The notes under the pieces were generated by a model that did not search any database, was not told the origin of the DNA, and saw nothing but the letters and a program-made list of their open reading frames with translations. Shown here piece after piece: positions 13,181 through 25,890 of a stretch of DNA of 64,000 nucleotides. Numbering within the stretch: the first letter of the stretch is position 1; each line of letters starts with the position of its first letter. Origin of the DNA: Psococerastis gibbosa. Lineage: Eukaryota; Arthropoda; Insecta; Psocodea; Psocidae. The stretch is taken from positions 41,252,770-41,316,769 of the forward strand of contig OZ020484.1 in NCBI GenBank assembly GCA_963971405.1, read 5' to 3'. The position numbers and the translations under genes are program-made.

Positions 13181-13377
13181 ACATGTCATGTAGTCGCGGG
13201 GCAACCTTTCCAAGCCGTTTGCTTCTCAGGGGAAGCGGAGGAAAGGAGCTGCTGTCCCTGGAGGTACGTTTTGTCCCCTCCCCGCTAAAGATGCAAAAAT
13301 TATGTTTAAAAAAGTCAGTTTAATTTTTAGCAAATGTTCTGTATTTTAAAAATGCAAATAATCTTCAGTCTTTTCTT

Positions 13378-13440
13378 CTAAGGTCACAATATCATCGATT
13401 GGTTGGCAGCAACTCCCTACATATTACCCTGTCTCTGACC
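13378..13440 (-). pseudogene. LINE ORF end, same subfamily as 659-765
   Basis: The - strand reads DRVICRELLPTNR then a stop, closely matching the end of the fragment at 659-765. The DNA downstream of the stop (GTGACCTTAGAAGAA) also matches. Confidence 0.6.
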
Positions 13441-14296
13441 AGCAGTACCTTCAGTGCATGCCGTAGATGTGTGCACTTGCCAGTAGTATAAAAGGGGGCC
13501 CTTCCTCTTTTGACTTTCTTTCTTCTTTGCACCACCCTGGGACCATTTTCCAGAATTGCTTCAGGGTGAGTAGACTGACCCCCTGAACGCGAGCTGACGA
13601 CACCCTTGGTTGACTAGTGTAAAATTTTATACAATGTGCCTAATTTTCCTTTGGCCGTTATAACTCCGCAACAGCTCGCGCCATTACATGGAAAACGGCG
13701 ATTGGCTGGTAGCAGAATACCCAAACTTTTTAAAAGAAAGTATTAAAGAAAAAAAACGGTTTGAAAAGGAGGGGGGGGGGGGTGCAAAGTGTCGCGCGTT
13801 CGGATAACTAGTGTCAACAGATTGCGAGAGGTAATGACTGCCATTATATGGGGAAGGAGCTCCTAAGGCAGAGCGGGAGGGGGGGGGGGAGATAGGAGAA
13901 CTGTAGTCTTGCTGCCGCTCTAAATCACTTCTCATTCTGCGGTAACCTAAATCGTTCTGCCACCCCCCCCCCCCCCTACTCCTTTTCGCGAATTCCTGGC
14001 GTGGTAACTAGCTGGGAATTGTGTAGTGGAATTTTCCTCTTTTCGTTATATTGTAACAATAGAAAATAGAAGGTTCTCATTTTGTTGCACAAGTAGCCTA
14101 TCTTCTTCTTCTGGCTCTACAGCTGTTGATGAGCTTTGGCCTGCTCGACAACACTCCTGCAGTCATCTTGGTTTTCTACAACGCTCCACCACCTACAGAC
14201 GAAAATCAGTTTCTAACTCATGCTTCCCACGTTTTCGAGGAACAAGTAGCCTATAGTTTGAATTATCAGCAGGCGCTGAGTTTATTCCTGTGCTCT
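13441..14296. other. G/C-tract-rich stretch, no gene
   Basis: G runs near 13770 and 13880 and a C14 run near 13963 break otherwise plain sequence. A frame of about 80 codons on the - strand across them is driven by the homopolymers. No element ends identified. Confidence 0.5.
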
Positions 14297-14525
14297 AAGG
14301 CCCGGAACACACGGACGATTTGGTCGCCAGTGAAATTGTTTATGGTAGTAATACTTGGCAAAACCAGTCTACTGCAGTGGACTGTTGCTGCGACTAACCT
14401 GAGACAAGCCAGCTACAAAAATCGGCCGCTGTGCGGTTTTGCCAGTGTTACCACCATTGTCCATTTGCTCCCCTGACAAATTCGTCAACGAAACAGTGGA
14501 GACCGAATGGTCCGTGTGCATTGGG
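14297..14525. mobile_element. inverted-repeat MITE related to 61503-61841
   Basis: The left end TAAGGCCCGGAACACACGGA runs into CGATTTGGTCGCCAGTG. The right end has the inverse of ACACGGACCATTCGGTCTCC and of GGGCCCAATG. Short open frames across it are incidental. Confidence 0.6.
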
Positions 14526-15995
14526 CCCAATATTCGACTTCGATGGCCAGGTGGTAGCGTGCTTGTACTTTTGTGAGTATCTCGAGACGCGTCGTAACTT
14601 GACACAAGTACCAATTGGGTTACTTAATGAGGCGACTGAAGAGATCAATCGAATGCATTCATTAAATTGTTTGTAAGTATGTGATTAACCCCTTTATAAC
14701 TAACAACAATAACAACTTCACTGCCTGAAGAACGTCTTGGTTTTACCTGGACAATAATGATAAAATACAGGGGAGTGGCTCACGGGCGTTTGATTGAGGG
14801 CAGAAGGGAGGGGGGGAGGAGTGACATGAAGAGTGACATTTGGGTGAATAACGCAGCGCTTTGTAAAAGCGTTTTGCTGTCCCCCGTCAACCTCTTCTTA
14901 TTGACAATTTTGTCTGCCGCATTTTTTCTATGCTCGATAATTGGAGGGAGGTCACAAATGTGAATGTGCTCCAATCATGGCATTCCGAATTTGTTTAGTG
15001 TATTGTTCCAGTTTTTTTCACCTTCATCACGTTGGCTTGATGTGCTTTTGGGTTAGAAATTTGTTTGACTCCGTAGGTACTTGTGGCATTGAAGTAATTG
15101 TGCACAATAGAGTTTTAATTATTAAGGTAAAATTGTGTGATAATGTACTATATGAAATCAATTCTCCGAAATTAGTACATTACAGAAAGTTACATCCTGT
15201 TATGACGGTGATTTACTAATATAAAATAGACGGCACTGAGCAGCGAAAAGAGAGTCGTGATTAGTTACTGTACGAGTAGAGTCGCTCCCAGTCCATAAGG
15301 GTAAGTTTACATGATTATTAATTAAAGATACAATAGTCGAGATCTGCCGTATTAAAGATATTAAAGCTGAATTAATTTATTGATAAATAATACAAGTAGC
15401 ATTTCAATAGTTCCTCGCCTTATTAATTTGTGTATGAAGTCGGCACGATACAATAAGGATAACTCATTGTCACTTTTTTTTTAAATTATTAGAAATATTG
15501 GGATGACGACAACCCTTTTGGCATAGTTCGCCGGGATGGCATTATATTTCAAGTACGAATATCAAACGGGCCTTGGCCTAGTGCTGTGATACATTTTTGT
15601 GCCTATTTTATTTTCATAATTGTGCCCCTTCTGAAAATTTCAACCTTCGCTGTATAACATCGATCTCAAATATACCCCTAAATGTGAAAATGATAAAAAT
15701 TTTAAATCCGTTGTCCGCCTCCTCCGATACGACACACACGATACTTCAAAACCAACTGTCTGACAAAGAAAGTTCTCCCATGCTTTGGGGTAGAATAACG
15801 GCTTAGTCGAGTTGGTAGAGATAATAGAACTAGACTATGAACCGGAAGCTTAAGGTTTGAGCCTGATATAAAAAACGAAGTTTTTCCACTCAACCATAAT
15901 TGGTACCGGTACCTTAGGTTCACCGGCAGGAGAAGACTTTTTGCTGAACATGACATTCCAAATAGAGCAGTGGTTCAATACTTGGACCTTCTACC

Positions 15996-17474
15996 CAGTG
16001 GCGTAAAGATTTAGAATGCTGGCGGGGGTAAAACTATGTAGGCCTTATGCCGTCATCAGGCTTGTCGCAAGGATATTTTTCTTGCATAGGCTTCATCAAC
16101 ACAGATTCACAAAGCGTTTGAGAGGGCTGCGGTGACTGTGATCCTATCTAGTGGTAGAGGCTCTACCAGTCTACCAGTGCCACTGTTACCATATTCTTGA
16201 TACCATACATACATTCCTAAAAATAATTAAAGAGCATGAATACAAAAGGCGATTTGTCACAAAAAATAACTTTTGAGTTGGTGTTATCACTCGAATCATC
16301 GCATTGACTGCAACAAAAAAATTAATAAAAAGTCTAATGCGACTGCTACATATTATCAATGAATATTAAATAAAAAATAACAAAAACTTAGAGATTTAGA
16401 AAAACTTGTTATAACAACCCGAATTAGTCTCTACCACTACTCTACATGTCCTGACTATAATGAATTCATCTAAAGGGTTATTTCGGTTATATTGAATTTT
16501 CCAGCAGTTTCCAGAACTCTTCAAAATAGGTTAGAAAAATATTGAACAGTCATGATATTATTGGCAATTTGTTGAATTCAGTTTTAGCGAAAACAGAGGA
16601 GGTGGCATTTTTTCCGTTCGTTAAGCGAAGACTAATAACCCAATTTTCCAATATCCTCCACAATCTGTAAAGCATCCGACCGTGCAATTTTCAATATTTT
16701 CTCTCTTGATTGAGACAACATTCTGAGGCGTGGGGTATTATACTGTTATACTGTACGTTCATTATGGTTTCTAGTAATTCTCGAAAGAGAAAATAATTAA
16801 CTTGATATGGAGTTGGTGGGATTTCCGTTTTAAAGAAGGATTAGTTTTGGATGGAAGTACTACGTATTTTTTTAATGAGTTTATTTAATTGAGGAGCATG
16901 TATGCAAAAGGCGATTTGTCACTTGAAACTGTAAATACACGAGAGACAAAAAACTTTTTAAATCTACAAAATGCATCCACATTATGGGATGCAATATTTT
17001 AATTAAATTTTAATTAAAATATACTTTCCGACACCGGTTGTCCCTATCTACTCATACATCTGACAGAATATAATAGAATTTGAAATATCTTGATTTATTT
17101 TCAAAATAACTTGACACTATAACATATTTTACGATTATTACGATTTTACTTTATACTTTCTTGTCAATTACTTGTTGATTACTTGTATTGTATAATTTAA
17201 CAGAAATATATATTTATTTATTTATTTACATAAATACATACAACGTGCAAAACACGACAAAGTAGGGGGGGGGGGGGGTTTCGACCCCCCGTACCTCGAG
17301 AATTGTATGACATGGTTCATGGAGACCCCTTTGCAGCAATATGAATATAAGCATTCCTACTATTAAAGGCGTAAAACCCTACTATTTTGCACTTATATTT
17401 TCAATTTTTCCTAATCCTGCCTGATGACGTCATAAGGTCTACCCCCGCCATCATTATAAAACTTTACGCCTCTG
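15996..17474. mobile_element. long inverted-repeat element, probably hAT-like
   Basis: About 1.48 kb. Arms of about 60 bp match in inverse: CAGTGGCGTAAAG at the left and CTTTACGCCTCTG at the right, both continuing into GGCGGGGGTA and a GCCTGATGACG-type segment. CAGTGGCG is a common hAT terminus. I found no matching 8-bp flanks. Inside are a SINE-head-like remnant (16425-16470) and two copies of a phrase containing AAAAGGCGATTTGTCAC (near 16240 and 16905). No coding frame. Confidence 0.65.
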
Positions 17475-17627
17475 TGCATGCCTCAAATGGTTAGCTATAC
17501 TATTGCAAAAAAGGAGAAGACTTATTAATAGAAATAGGTAAATAGGTAATTAAAAAGATTTCTTGATATTTGCTAGTATTTCGATTTGAGTGATTTCTTT
17601 AGCATCGGAAGCATCATGTCCTCCACA

Positions 17628-17693
17628 CAAGGCCGTAGCCAATGAAATTTCTAACCCCCCCCCCCCCGAAAAAAAATCCTGGCTACGGCTTTG
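17628..17693. mobile_element. 66-bp hAT-like MITE of the same family as 7225-7398
   Basis: Only 66 bp: CAAGGCCGTAGCCA at the left and TGGCTACGGCTTTG at the right, around a C14 run. It is flanked by a perfect 8-bp duplication CCTCCACA (17620-17627 and 17694-17701). It is among the shortest elements one could still call with both ends and a duplication. Confidence 0.85.
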
Positions 17694-18460
17694 CCTCCAC
17701 ATACAAACATTTATCAAGAAGATGCTGCTTTAGTGTTCCTGACTTATGGCCTGTTCCTATATAACATCAGCTCGGTTATCTTCTGACTCCTGACTTAATA
17801 TTTCATTTCTTGCAATTCCTTAGCAGGCAGGAGGCATATATACACCAGTGAAAAAAACATTGGTAGAAAACTGGCAATATTTTTCTAACTAATCTTGCCC
17901 CTCCCCAAACAAACACCTTCTATTGTGATATTCCTCCTTACTCTGTTGAATGTTCTCGACGGAAATAACGGGGTGGAGCAGTACTTTGGGCAGGTGAGGT
18001 CGCTGACAAGAGCCCAACTAATGAGCCCGCTACCCTCCCCCCCCCCCACTTTACGTGACCTCACATCTCTAACACCCCCTCCCCGCCCCCTATTTCCTCC
18101 TTCTCCAGCAGACGCCTCATATCTTTTCTCATAATCTGGCATGTTCGTCTTAAAGCCCCGCGCTTTGTCCGACACAAAAGAACGTCAGCTGAGTCTGAGA
18201 TGTTTATTACTTTTTATTTTATGTGATGCTTTCAATTCCTTCCGAAGAATTCTACCGTCAGCTGAATTTCATGCTTTTTGTGGATTTAATACCACTTCAA
18301 GAGATCATATGACTTAAGTTCGGAAATTTCTGGCGTGGTAGGTAGACACACTATTGTCTGTAGCAGTTATCTGGACTGTTGTACTGCCCTGTTGGACTGG
18401 CCATTAGTATTACCTACCACGTCAGTTTATTCGATGAAATATCGAAAGAATAAAACTTTA

Positions 18461-19352
18461 TTGCTTTCCAATTTATACTTAGTATAAGGAAAGCTTTGTG
18501 CTGGTCAAAAGTTTCGATTCCACAATTTCAACGGATTTACACGTTTTGAGGTCCTAGGAGCCAAAAAAAGTGGTTTCCACGAAATTTCTGTATGTCGCTC
18601 TGCTCATCGATTTCCCGGCAAACTACTCAGTCGATTTTGATGAAACTTGTCATTTAGGGTCACAAAAATCATACCTCGGGATCAATTTTTATGTATTTTG
18701 GGCAAACTCAATCTTAGGGGGTTTTATTCTGCAAAACTAAAAAAAAAACGTCTTAAAAAAATTATTTCTCAAAAAAGGCTCCAACGATTTCTTTTAAATT
18801 CACATATCGCTCATGCACGAGAAAAGTGACACATTTCAAAAAATTACAAAATTGAGTTATTCATACAAAAATGTCGAGGAAAATATAGCGAATTTTATGA
18901 ATGTAGTGTCACATATCTAGTTTAATTTTTTTCCGTAAGATTGCGTTTTGTCACTGATCCATTGTCAAGTTTGACTACTTCGGGTTTGGCAATACTGACA
19001 TAATTCGGAATGTGCTCCAGGCGTTGACATGGTAATTACACTTCTCTTTCTAGTAAACTGTCATATCTCAAAAGTATTAAGTGCCTCGATAGTACTACAA
19101 GTAAAAACTAAAAAATGGTCAGAACTAAAATTTGATTTATCTCAAAAGTCAATATTTAGAAATGTGTCACTTTCCTCGTGCATGAGCGATATAGTGTAGT
19201 TGTTATTAATGTTTAAAAAAACGCATTGGGGTGCTTGCCCCTTGATAATTTGCTTATGGGGGTTAAAAAATAAAATAACTCAATTCTCTACCAATACTCT
19301 ACTAATTGATAAATTGGAAAGCATATTCGAGTAAACTCGGGCCGGTTCTCTT
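18461..19352 (+). mobile_element. HINE/Helentron-like repeat, interrupted by another element
   Basis: It starts at a TTGCTTTCCAATTTATAC palindrome (GCTTTCC...GGAAAGC) and ends at ATAAATTGG-like sequence with GGAAAGCATATTCGAG and CCGGTTCT. It shares the phrase AAAAAAGTGGTTTCCACGAA and the CTGCTCATCGATTTCC region with the other copies. Subterminal inverted repeats plus a short tandem core resemble Helentron-derived HINEs such as Drosophila DINE-1. An inverted-repeat element is inserted at 18808-19188. Confidence 0.6.
18808..19188. mobile_element. inverted-repeat MITE inserted in the HINE-like repeat
   Basis: 381 bp. Arms begin CGCTCATGCACGAG and its inverse and extend about 30 bp. It is flanked by ATAT on each side (18804-18807 and 19189-19192). 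Other copies of the host repeat read straight through this point, which fixes both borders. Confidence 0.85.
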
Positions 19353-22300
19353 TGATTGAGGACTGTTTACATAATAGAATTTCTTTCGTTTTCTCCCTCA
19401 TGGTGACAGTGCCATGTGAAGAATTCAGGACGAGACAACGTGATTTCATAAGCACCTCTTGCAATTTTTTTTCACGTTCCTATTCTTACTACGAGTCTAA
19501 TCTAACGCACGTTTTTTGCCATTAGTAATCTATTACCTATCTGCGTTGTTTTATTATTGAAATATGGAATGAATAAAACTTCATTTTTGATTGAGGACGG
19601 TTTACATAATAGGATTTTCTCGTTTTCTCCCTCATGGGGAAAAACTTGTGAGCATTAATAAATTGATATTGACGTCATCAGTCATTAATAATACACGTTA
19701 CGTGGCGACAATGTTGACAGTGCCATGTGAAGAATTCAGGTGGGTACAACGTGATTTCATAAGCACCTCTCACAATTTTTTTTTCACGCTCCCACTCGTA
19801 CTATAATGTCTTTAGTAGCCCTATCTATCTATCCCTAGCTATTACCTATCTACGTCATTTTATTCGATGGAATTAATTAAACGTTATCCTTGATTGAGGA
19901 TGGTTCGCCATTAATTAGGATGACTTTACCACTTCGTTTACATAAATAAATAAATAAAGTAAGTGTTGATTTCTTTCCAAACAAAAATACAATGCATGGT
20001 GAAATTATGCAGAAACAGTAAAGTAAACGTAAAGGTGGTAAAGTTGACGCCTCTGACGTTACAAGGGAGTTGTATTGCTATGGTTTCCCGTCGCCTTCTG
20101 CATCCTTTAGTTTTTGACTTTTCATTGAGTTCCTCCGCAAAACAATAGAGTGGCCCTGCACAGAAAATACTGTGTATTCACTTTTCACGGCTGAAACTGG
20201 GCCCGCTATCTGTTCAGTCGCCATTACGCGCTTCCATCTTCACCACGAGGAGGCATACGAGTAGATTGGGGATTTTCGCGTCTTCACCTCTGAGACCCTG
20301 AGACTCAGAAGCTCAGAAGCATTGAAGGCAGACTGTATAAAGCTTCTCTCATGTTTCATACCATTGGCCTCGTATAAATAATAAGTGTGGGTAAAGAACT
20401 TCTTGCAAGTGTGGTCTCGGGCATTGAAAATTCAGACGACAGCAGTGTCCAGCGTAGCTGACCCAAATGTTTATTCTTTGTTAATATTGCATAGCCACTC
20501 CGCTGTACATGCATTCTCCATAAGGTAGATGTCAGCTGCTGCTGAGACTCAATTGGACCAGCTGAAGACCAATCACCGCCTTAGTGCTGTTGCTTGTTCT
20601 TTGCTGATTGGTCCACATTGCAAAGAGCAAGCTGCAAAATATAAACTCTTCTGTCGAGAGTAGTTATTGCAGATTTTTAAATGATAATTCCTTATAATTC
20701 TTCAAAAAAATCTAAAAATAAAAGTGCTGATCTCTATATTATAGTCATTCGCTGTTGGTTTTAAGAATAAAAAATCAAAATAAAATGTTAAAAATTGTTT
20801 TCGGCTCTGGCGGATCAGGTGTAGGGAGATTTCATAAATAAATAAATAAAATGAATTTCGCGAGGTTATGTTATACAGGATTTAACATATTCCACTATTA
20901 AAGTACCACCAGAACACATTTTGCACAAGCGCCGACCCCGCTTTTCCCCTTTTAAATTGTTATGTAGACAACTACGAACTTTTGTGCAATTATCACAATA
21001 TTTTCACTTTGACTGGCCGCTTTCAAGTAATCCTTCATTTGTCGTATAACGTGTTAATTATCATTATCTTATACGCGCTTTCCGTCACGTTTTATTCTAT
21101 ACCTCTACAGCCAATATTAACTATAGGTATCAGGTATGATATGAATTTTTAAGGTTTTGATCGATTGCCTTCTTGAAATGATCACGCTGGTTAATGAATT
21201 TGACCAAGCCAAGGGGGGAGGGGGTCCCTGGATTCAGGAATTTATAATTGTATTCAATAATTTATAAATTTGCACGCAGAAAGGTTGTAGGTGGGAAGGG
21301 TCTAAGCTAAGAAATAATGAGCGGCACCGCTATGTATTGGTAGATGGAGGTGCCGCCCAGTAAACTTTCCAAAGCTATGGTATCCCAACAATTTTGTTTT
21401 CATTTTAAATACATTTATCAGGCTTTTAAATTGCATTTTTTGATTAAGGAACGAGAAATTAATGACGAGAGCAGGTAGGGGAAATATTATCAGAGGAATT
21501 TGTAAGAAATGTAATTTAGCATGATTTGATTAAGCTCACATCAAAGCGATAGGAGCAGCTCCCTTACTTCCTCGCGCTCCTTCATTGCCTTTCCAAGCTA
21601 TCCCTTCATTGCCTCTCCATATCATCCACACATCAACAGCTTTCTTACCCCTCAAAATTACCCTTTTCTTCCTGTATCAAGAGGAATTTTTAACGCGTTC
21701 CCTGATTTACTCTAATATATCAGTTCAAATATAGAGGCAGCGAAGTCTTCGCAAAGTGGAGGAATTAGAGATGCCCCGGGTATTTCGCAACTTAAGGGGT
21801 CAAAAAGAAAGCGCCCACTTTTAAAGGATCCACTTCCCAATGCTATAGTCGCCAAATCTGTTGTGGCCTTTTACAATTTAATAACTAAATACGCATACAT
21901 TGTTAAAACACATTGACTCTATATTCGCTTTTATTGTCACCTTTTTACTAGTGCCACTGATCCGTGGCAGCTACACAAATTGAGTTCCAGTAGTCCTCCG
22001 TGAATTCAATGGTGAGTTGTGTAGCAACACTCGGTACAATAACTAGATATGTGCAGTACCTAGGTATACCGTATTGAATGAAGAGTACTGTACGAGTGTA
22101 TTGATAAACGAGAAATATTATGGATATTAGAGACCCATTGTGCCTTTTATTTGAATCATTTTCCTTCGTTCTCAGATTCTTAGAGATAAACTAATGAGAA
22201 ACTGATGACATTTTGTATTACATTTCTCGATAATATCAAGTTATATAGCAATTTTATTATCAAGTCTGATCATCAATTCACTCCTACTATCCAACCCTAT

Positions 22301-22359
22301 AACATTCATCGATTAAGTATAAACATGTATCTTATGATTTGTGGTAATAAGTATAATAA
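19353..22359. other. no recognisable gene
   Basis: About 3 kb of plain sequence. A phrase containing GTGCCATGTGAAGAATTCAG (near 19410) recurs near 19720, with TTGATTGAGGA...GTTTACATAATAG shared before both, a diverged tandem duplication of roughly 300 bp. Nothing else identified. Confidence 0.5.
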
Positions 22360-22402
22360 GTAATAGTAATAATAATAATAAAAATAATAGTAATAATAAT
22401 AA
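22360..22402. repeat. (AAT)n/(AATAGT)n microsatellite
   Basis: Runs of AATAATAAT interrupted by AATAGT and AAAATAAT, next to a SINE family A tail. Confidence 0.7.
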
Positions 22403-22445
22403 GTAATAGAACAAAAAGTCAATATTTATTGATTTATTTATTAAC
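22400..22445 (+). mobile_element. SINE family A tail, 5'-truncated
   Basis: AAGTAATAGAACAAAAAGTC followed by TATTTATTGATTTATTTA matches the family A 3' end. Upstream is an (AAT)n microsatellite. Confidence 0.6.
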
Positions 22446-23898
22446 ATATTATAAGTATCGTACTTTGCAAACTGGATGAAAACGCGCTGCTTCATGTACA
22501 AGATGGCAACCTGAGCCATTTGTACCCGGTCGCTATGTTCAGTGGCCTCAGTGACCGGGGCAGGAGTGTGTGGGCCGTCATTAAGTACCAACGATTGGCC
22601 TTCATGGTCAAAAATATTTACAGACCGCAACATCTCGCCATTAATGACGCGAAAAAAATTAAACAAAACTAAGTTGTAAACACATCTTTTAAAATAATAA
22701 TAATAATAAGAATACCTACTAATTTTTAACAATATTTTATTGGAATAGTTTAATACTTATGCTCTCGACTGCTTCAATTCTTTGATGCTCTCTTGAAGAT
22801 TCGAAATTCTATGAAAGGCGTGCAGCCTTAGGGGATATAACGAAATATCATAGAGATAGAAGTTCACAAAATAGAGAATATTTTGCGTGTCTAAATCTTT
22901 TGTTAGATTTCGAGGAGAGATGCCTAAGGGCGGCGACCTTTTGCTGTTGGAATGGGAGCTATTTTCCTCAGAAGAAGAACGCCCGTCTTTGAAGTTTCAA
23001 CGTCGCCGCCAGACTTCTTTTTTTTTCAATTTCCTATTTTCTCTTTTCCGTCGACAACGTATTTCTAATTACGCTTCTCGTTTTTGTTTTAGGTAAGATG
23101 GAATGAATTTCCCATGGAAGTAAAGTTGAGTTGTGAATACCAGAACGAAAACTACTTGAATTTCTCCTGCTGGAGGCAGCTGCTTTACGGTACATTCATT
23201 TCACTCTTTGTTTTTCTTTTAATTTTCACTGGTGGTGGAGAAATTATGAACATTTTTTTTCAAATATTTGGTCAGACCCTCACACGTACGTACGTCAGTT
23301 GAAGTATGTCAATGGTACATTAAAGCTTCGGATTGCATTATGCATCTTGATTTATCAACCATCAGTTTTGGCCACTGATGTAGTTTGACAGCTTACCTTT
23401 CTACTGAATTAAGTACATTTGGGCCGTTGTTGCACACAGAAGTGGACAAGGGCGTAAAGTTGGCACGGTTGTCACCCCCCCCCCCCCCCCCGCCTCGACC
23501 ATTGTAAAAAGTAAGACTTGGTTTGTAAAATCTATCAAAGACAAAATGCAGTTAAATTGAAAAATACCTTTCTTTCAGCCTTTTTTTTCACCTTTTTCAC
23601 CTAAATTTATCCACTTTGCTATTGCTGTTGCTTTACATTGCTTACGTTGGAGGGTTTATTAAAGCTTACATAGGAAAGTACCTAATTCAGTAGGAAGAAA
23701 CTCACCAAAAATATAGTTCAATTAAATAATTAATTGTTTTAGATCATTGCATTGGCTACTATTTGAATTTCCCGCTCACTTTTTGCACTCTTGCGAACAT
23801 TACCAGCATGCATTTACAAAGAAATGAATCATTGCGCAATAATAGCTGATATGTTAAAAGCTTTTATTCTTGGCACGTGACAACTTGGGGTTCATTTA

Positions 23899-24339
23899 GG
23901 CGGGTATTCCACATACGTACATCGTCAATGAAAATTATGAAATTGAAGGACATTTCAATTTTCCATTGATGGCGGCCATTACACATGTTTTTTTTCAAAA
24001 ATTGACAATTTTCTATTGAAACGTATGCGCCAAATTTTTGAAATTTATTTGCATTTGTTTCTTGAAATTGTATTTGTTTTCTTCGTCGCCTTATTATTTA
24101 AACCTTATTATAATTTTTATACAGAAATGCGTTCTTTTTAAAGAAATCAATTAAAATAGTTGTACTTGTCATATCCCATGACGCCATCTTTTAATTTTAG
24201 TTTGTTTCTTTCATTGTTTATGATTTTACTCTATGATCAATTGATCATTGATCAATTTTAACAATGGCATAGAGTAAAATTGAAATGTCCTTCAATTTCA
24301 TAATTTTCATTGACGATGTACGTATTTGGAATGGGCGCC
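23899..24339 (-). mobile_element. palindromic MITE, same family as 6078-6529, opposite orientation
   Basis: 441 bp, with the same arms (GGCGGGTATTCCAC at the left, TTTGGAATGGGCGCC at the right) and TTA on both flanks. The interior is the reverse complement of the copy at 6078-6529. Confidence 0.85.
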
Positions 24340-25017
24340 TTAGAATTATTTTATTTCCTGTGTTAAGTTAATCTGTAAATGGCATGGTAGGGCTGCTGCA
24401 CGTGAGAGCATTGTAATTAATAAGATGTCATCAGTGATATATTGTTGATACGTCTGATGGAATTACTGTCCCCTTGGTCAGCATCTATAAGCAACAATGT
24501 ACCCTATCAGCATACAATACATGCAAATGCCATTGCGTCTGGACCACAGGGGCTCACGTCAAAGGCTTCTATTAAGGGGTTGAATAAAATGTGTGTAATT
24601 CACCCTAAGATGACACAAGCAAAGCTTTCATGTCAATTTTGGTTACCCCGAAAATCAGGGTGAATTGGCTACCTACCAACACTATTGTACTGGGGGTTGG
24701 ATTCTAATATGTTCCCTATAACGTTATTGTTCACATTATGTACTATTCACTATTACTAATGTCCAATTCGACAAATTGCCCAAAAGCGTGCTTCAACAAC
24801 TTATATCAAGGTCAAACCGTGCTGCTCGATAAGCTATTAGCAACATTTCTATTTAATTTTTTCACCATTTTCACCGAATTTCTAGTTAGTTTCTTACTCA
24901 TAACTATTTTTAAAAAAAATTGACGATAGTTCATGGGGTTCATAGCATATTTTGTCATTATTCTTTCAATTTTACATTACGCAGGGTTTGTTCAAGGTTA
25001 AAGTGACTGGTAGGTTG

Positions 25018-25651
25018 TGTGGTTTTCTGCGATAGCTCAGTACAATAAAATAAGTACCTAACTCACAACAGGGGCGTATCCTAATAAGCTAATAACTAAG
25101 AACTCCAAATTACGCTCCTGAAGGTTTAGGTACCTATGAAATGAGAGTGGACTGTATGAAAATAATTATGAATTGGTAAGAAAATAAGAGAATAAGCCTA
25201 CCGTACTCTGCTTACTCGGTGGTGAAGGTGTAGTACAGTAGGTAGACCTATTATAAAATGTAATGTATAGTGTGGTGCTGTAAAGTGTCTGGGTGTATGT
25301 GTTTTGAGTGAATAGGCTACGCTACTTATCTACTACCGGAGTCCGTGGCTTGCAAAGTATCCGCAGGAATCTCGGCAGGGGCGAGCACAATAAACACTGT
25401 TTAATATAAAGAATAATAACACAAACAAGAAAACACTACAACCACAACTATAATAAATTAATGTAAATAACAATAGGTATATAATTAAATAAATATACAA
25501 CCTATTGGAGCCGATACAATATTGAGACTGAATTCACTAACTGTAAAATGCGGGGATGAGTACTTGTGTACCTACCCGATTTAGGGTAAGGTACCTGCGA
25601 CAACAACCCGCAACTATATTTAGCTTGTGCAATGCGAGGCATTCACGGACA
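25018..25651 (-). repeat. 3' LTR of the BEL/Pao element
   Basis: 634 bp, same termini and apparently the same sequence as 30305-30938. It is preceded on the left by the target duplication GGTTG. The internal sequence abutting it (25652 onward, read on the - strand as GGCTGGCGGTA before the LTR) is only a weak candidate polypurine tract. Confidence 0.95.
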
Positions 25652-25890
25652 TACCGCCAGCCTTGCAAGGCACTTGCAAAAGGTAAACAAATAAAGAAAT
25701 ATATAAAAATATACATATATACTATATGCAATCTTAAGCATATTAAAGCTTAAAAGAATGAAATGAAATGCACTATGCAAACTAAAATTAAAACAATTTG
25801 GCGAAGTATTAATGTAGGTAATGTTACGATATGCACTACTAAAGCTAAAATTAAAATACAAAATTTTAATACTAATAAAATTAAGGCACC
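25652..25890 (-). other. residual 3' region of the BEL/Pao element where integrase is missing
   Basis: 239 bp, AT-rich and with no coding similarity seen. It lies between the polyprotein stop and the 3' LTR. Full-length relatives need well over 1 kb here for integrase, so this marks the deletion. Confidence 0.7.

Noticed and set aside
14126-14476. 116-codon + strand frame
   Set aside because: It runs into the inverted-repeat element at 14297-14525 and has no recognised motif.
22313-22732. 139-codon - strand frame with a plausible-looking middle (LNDGPHTPAPVTEATEHSD)
   Set aside because: Its ends are made of (AAT)n and a SINE tail, and I recognise no domain in the middle. It may be part of a repeat; not called as a gene.
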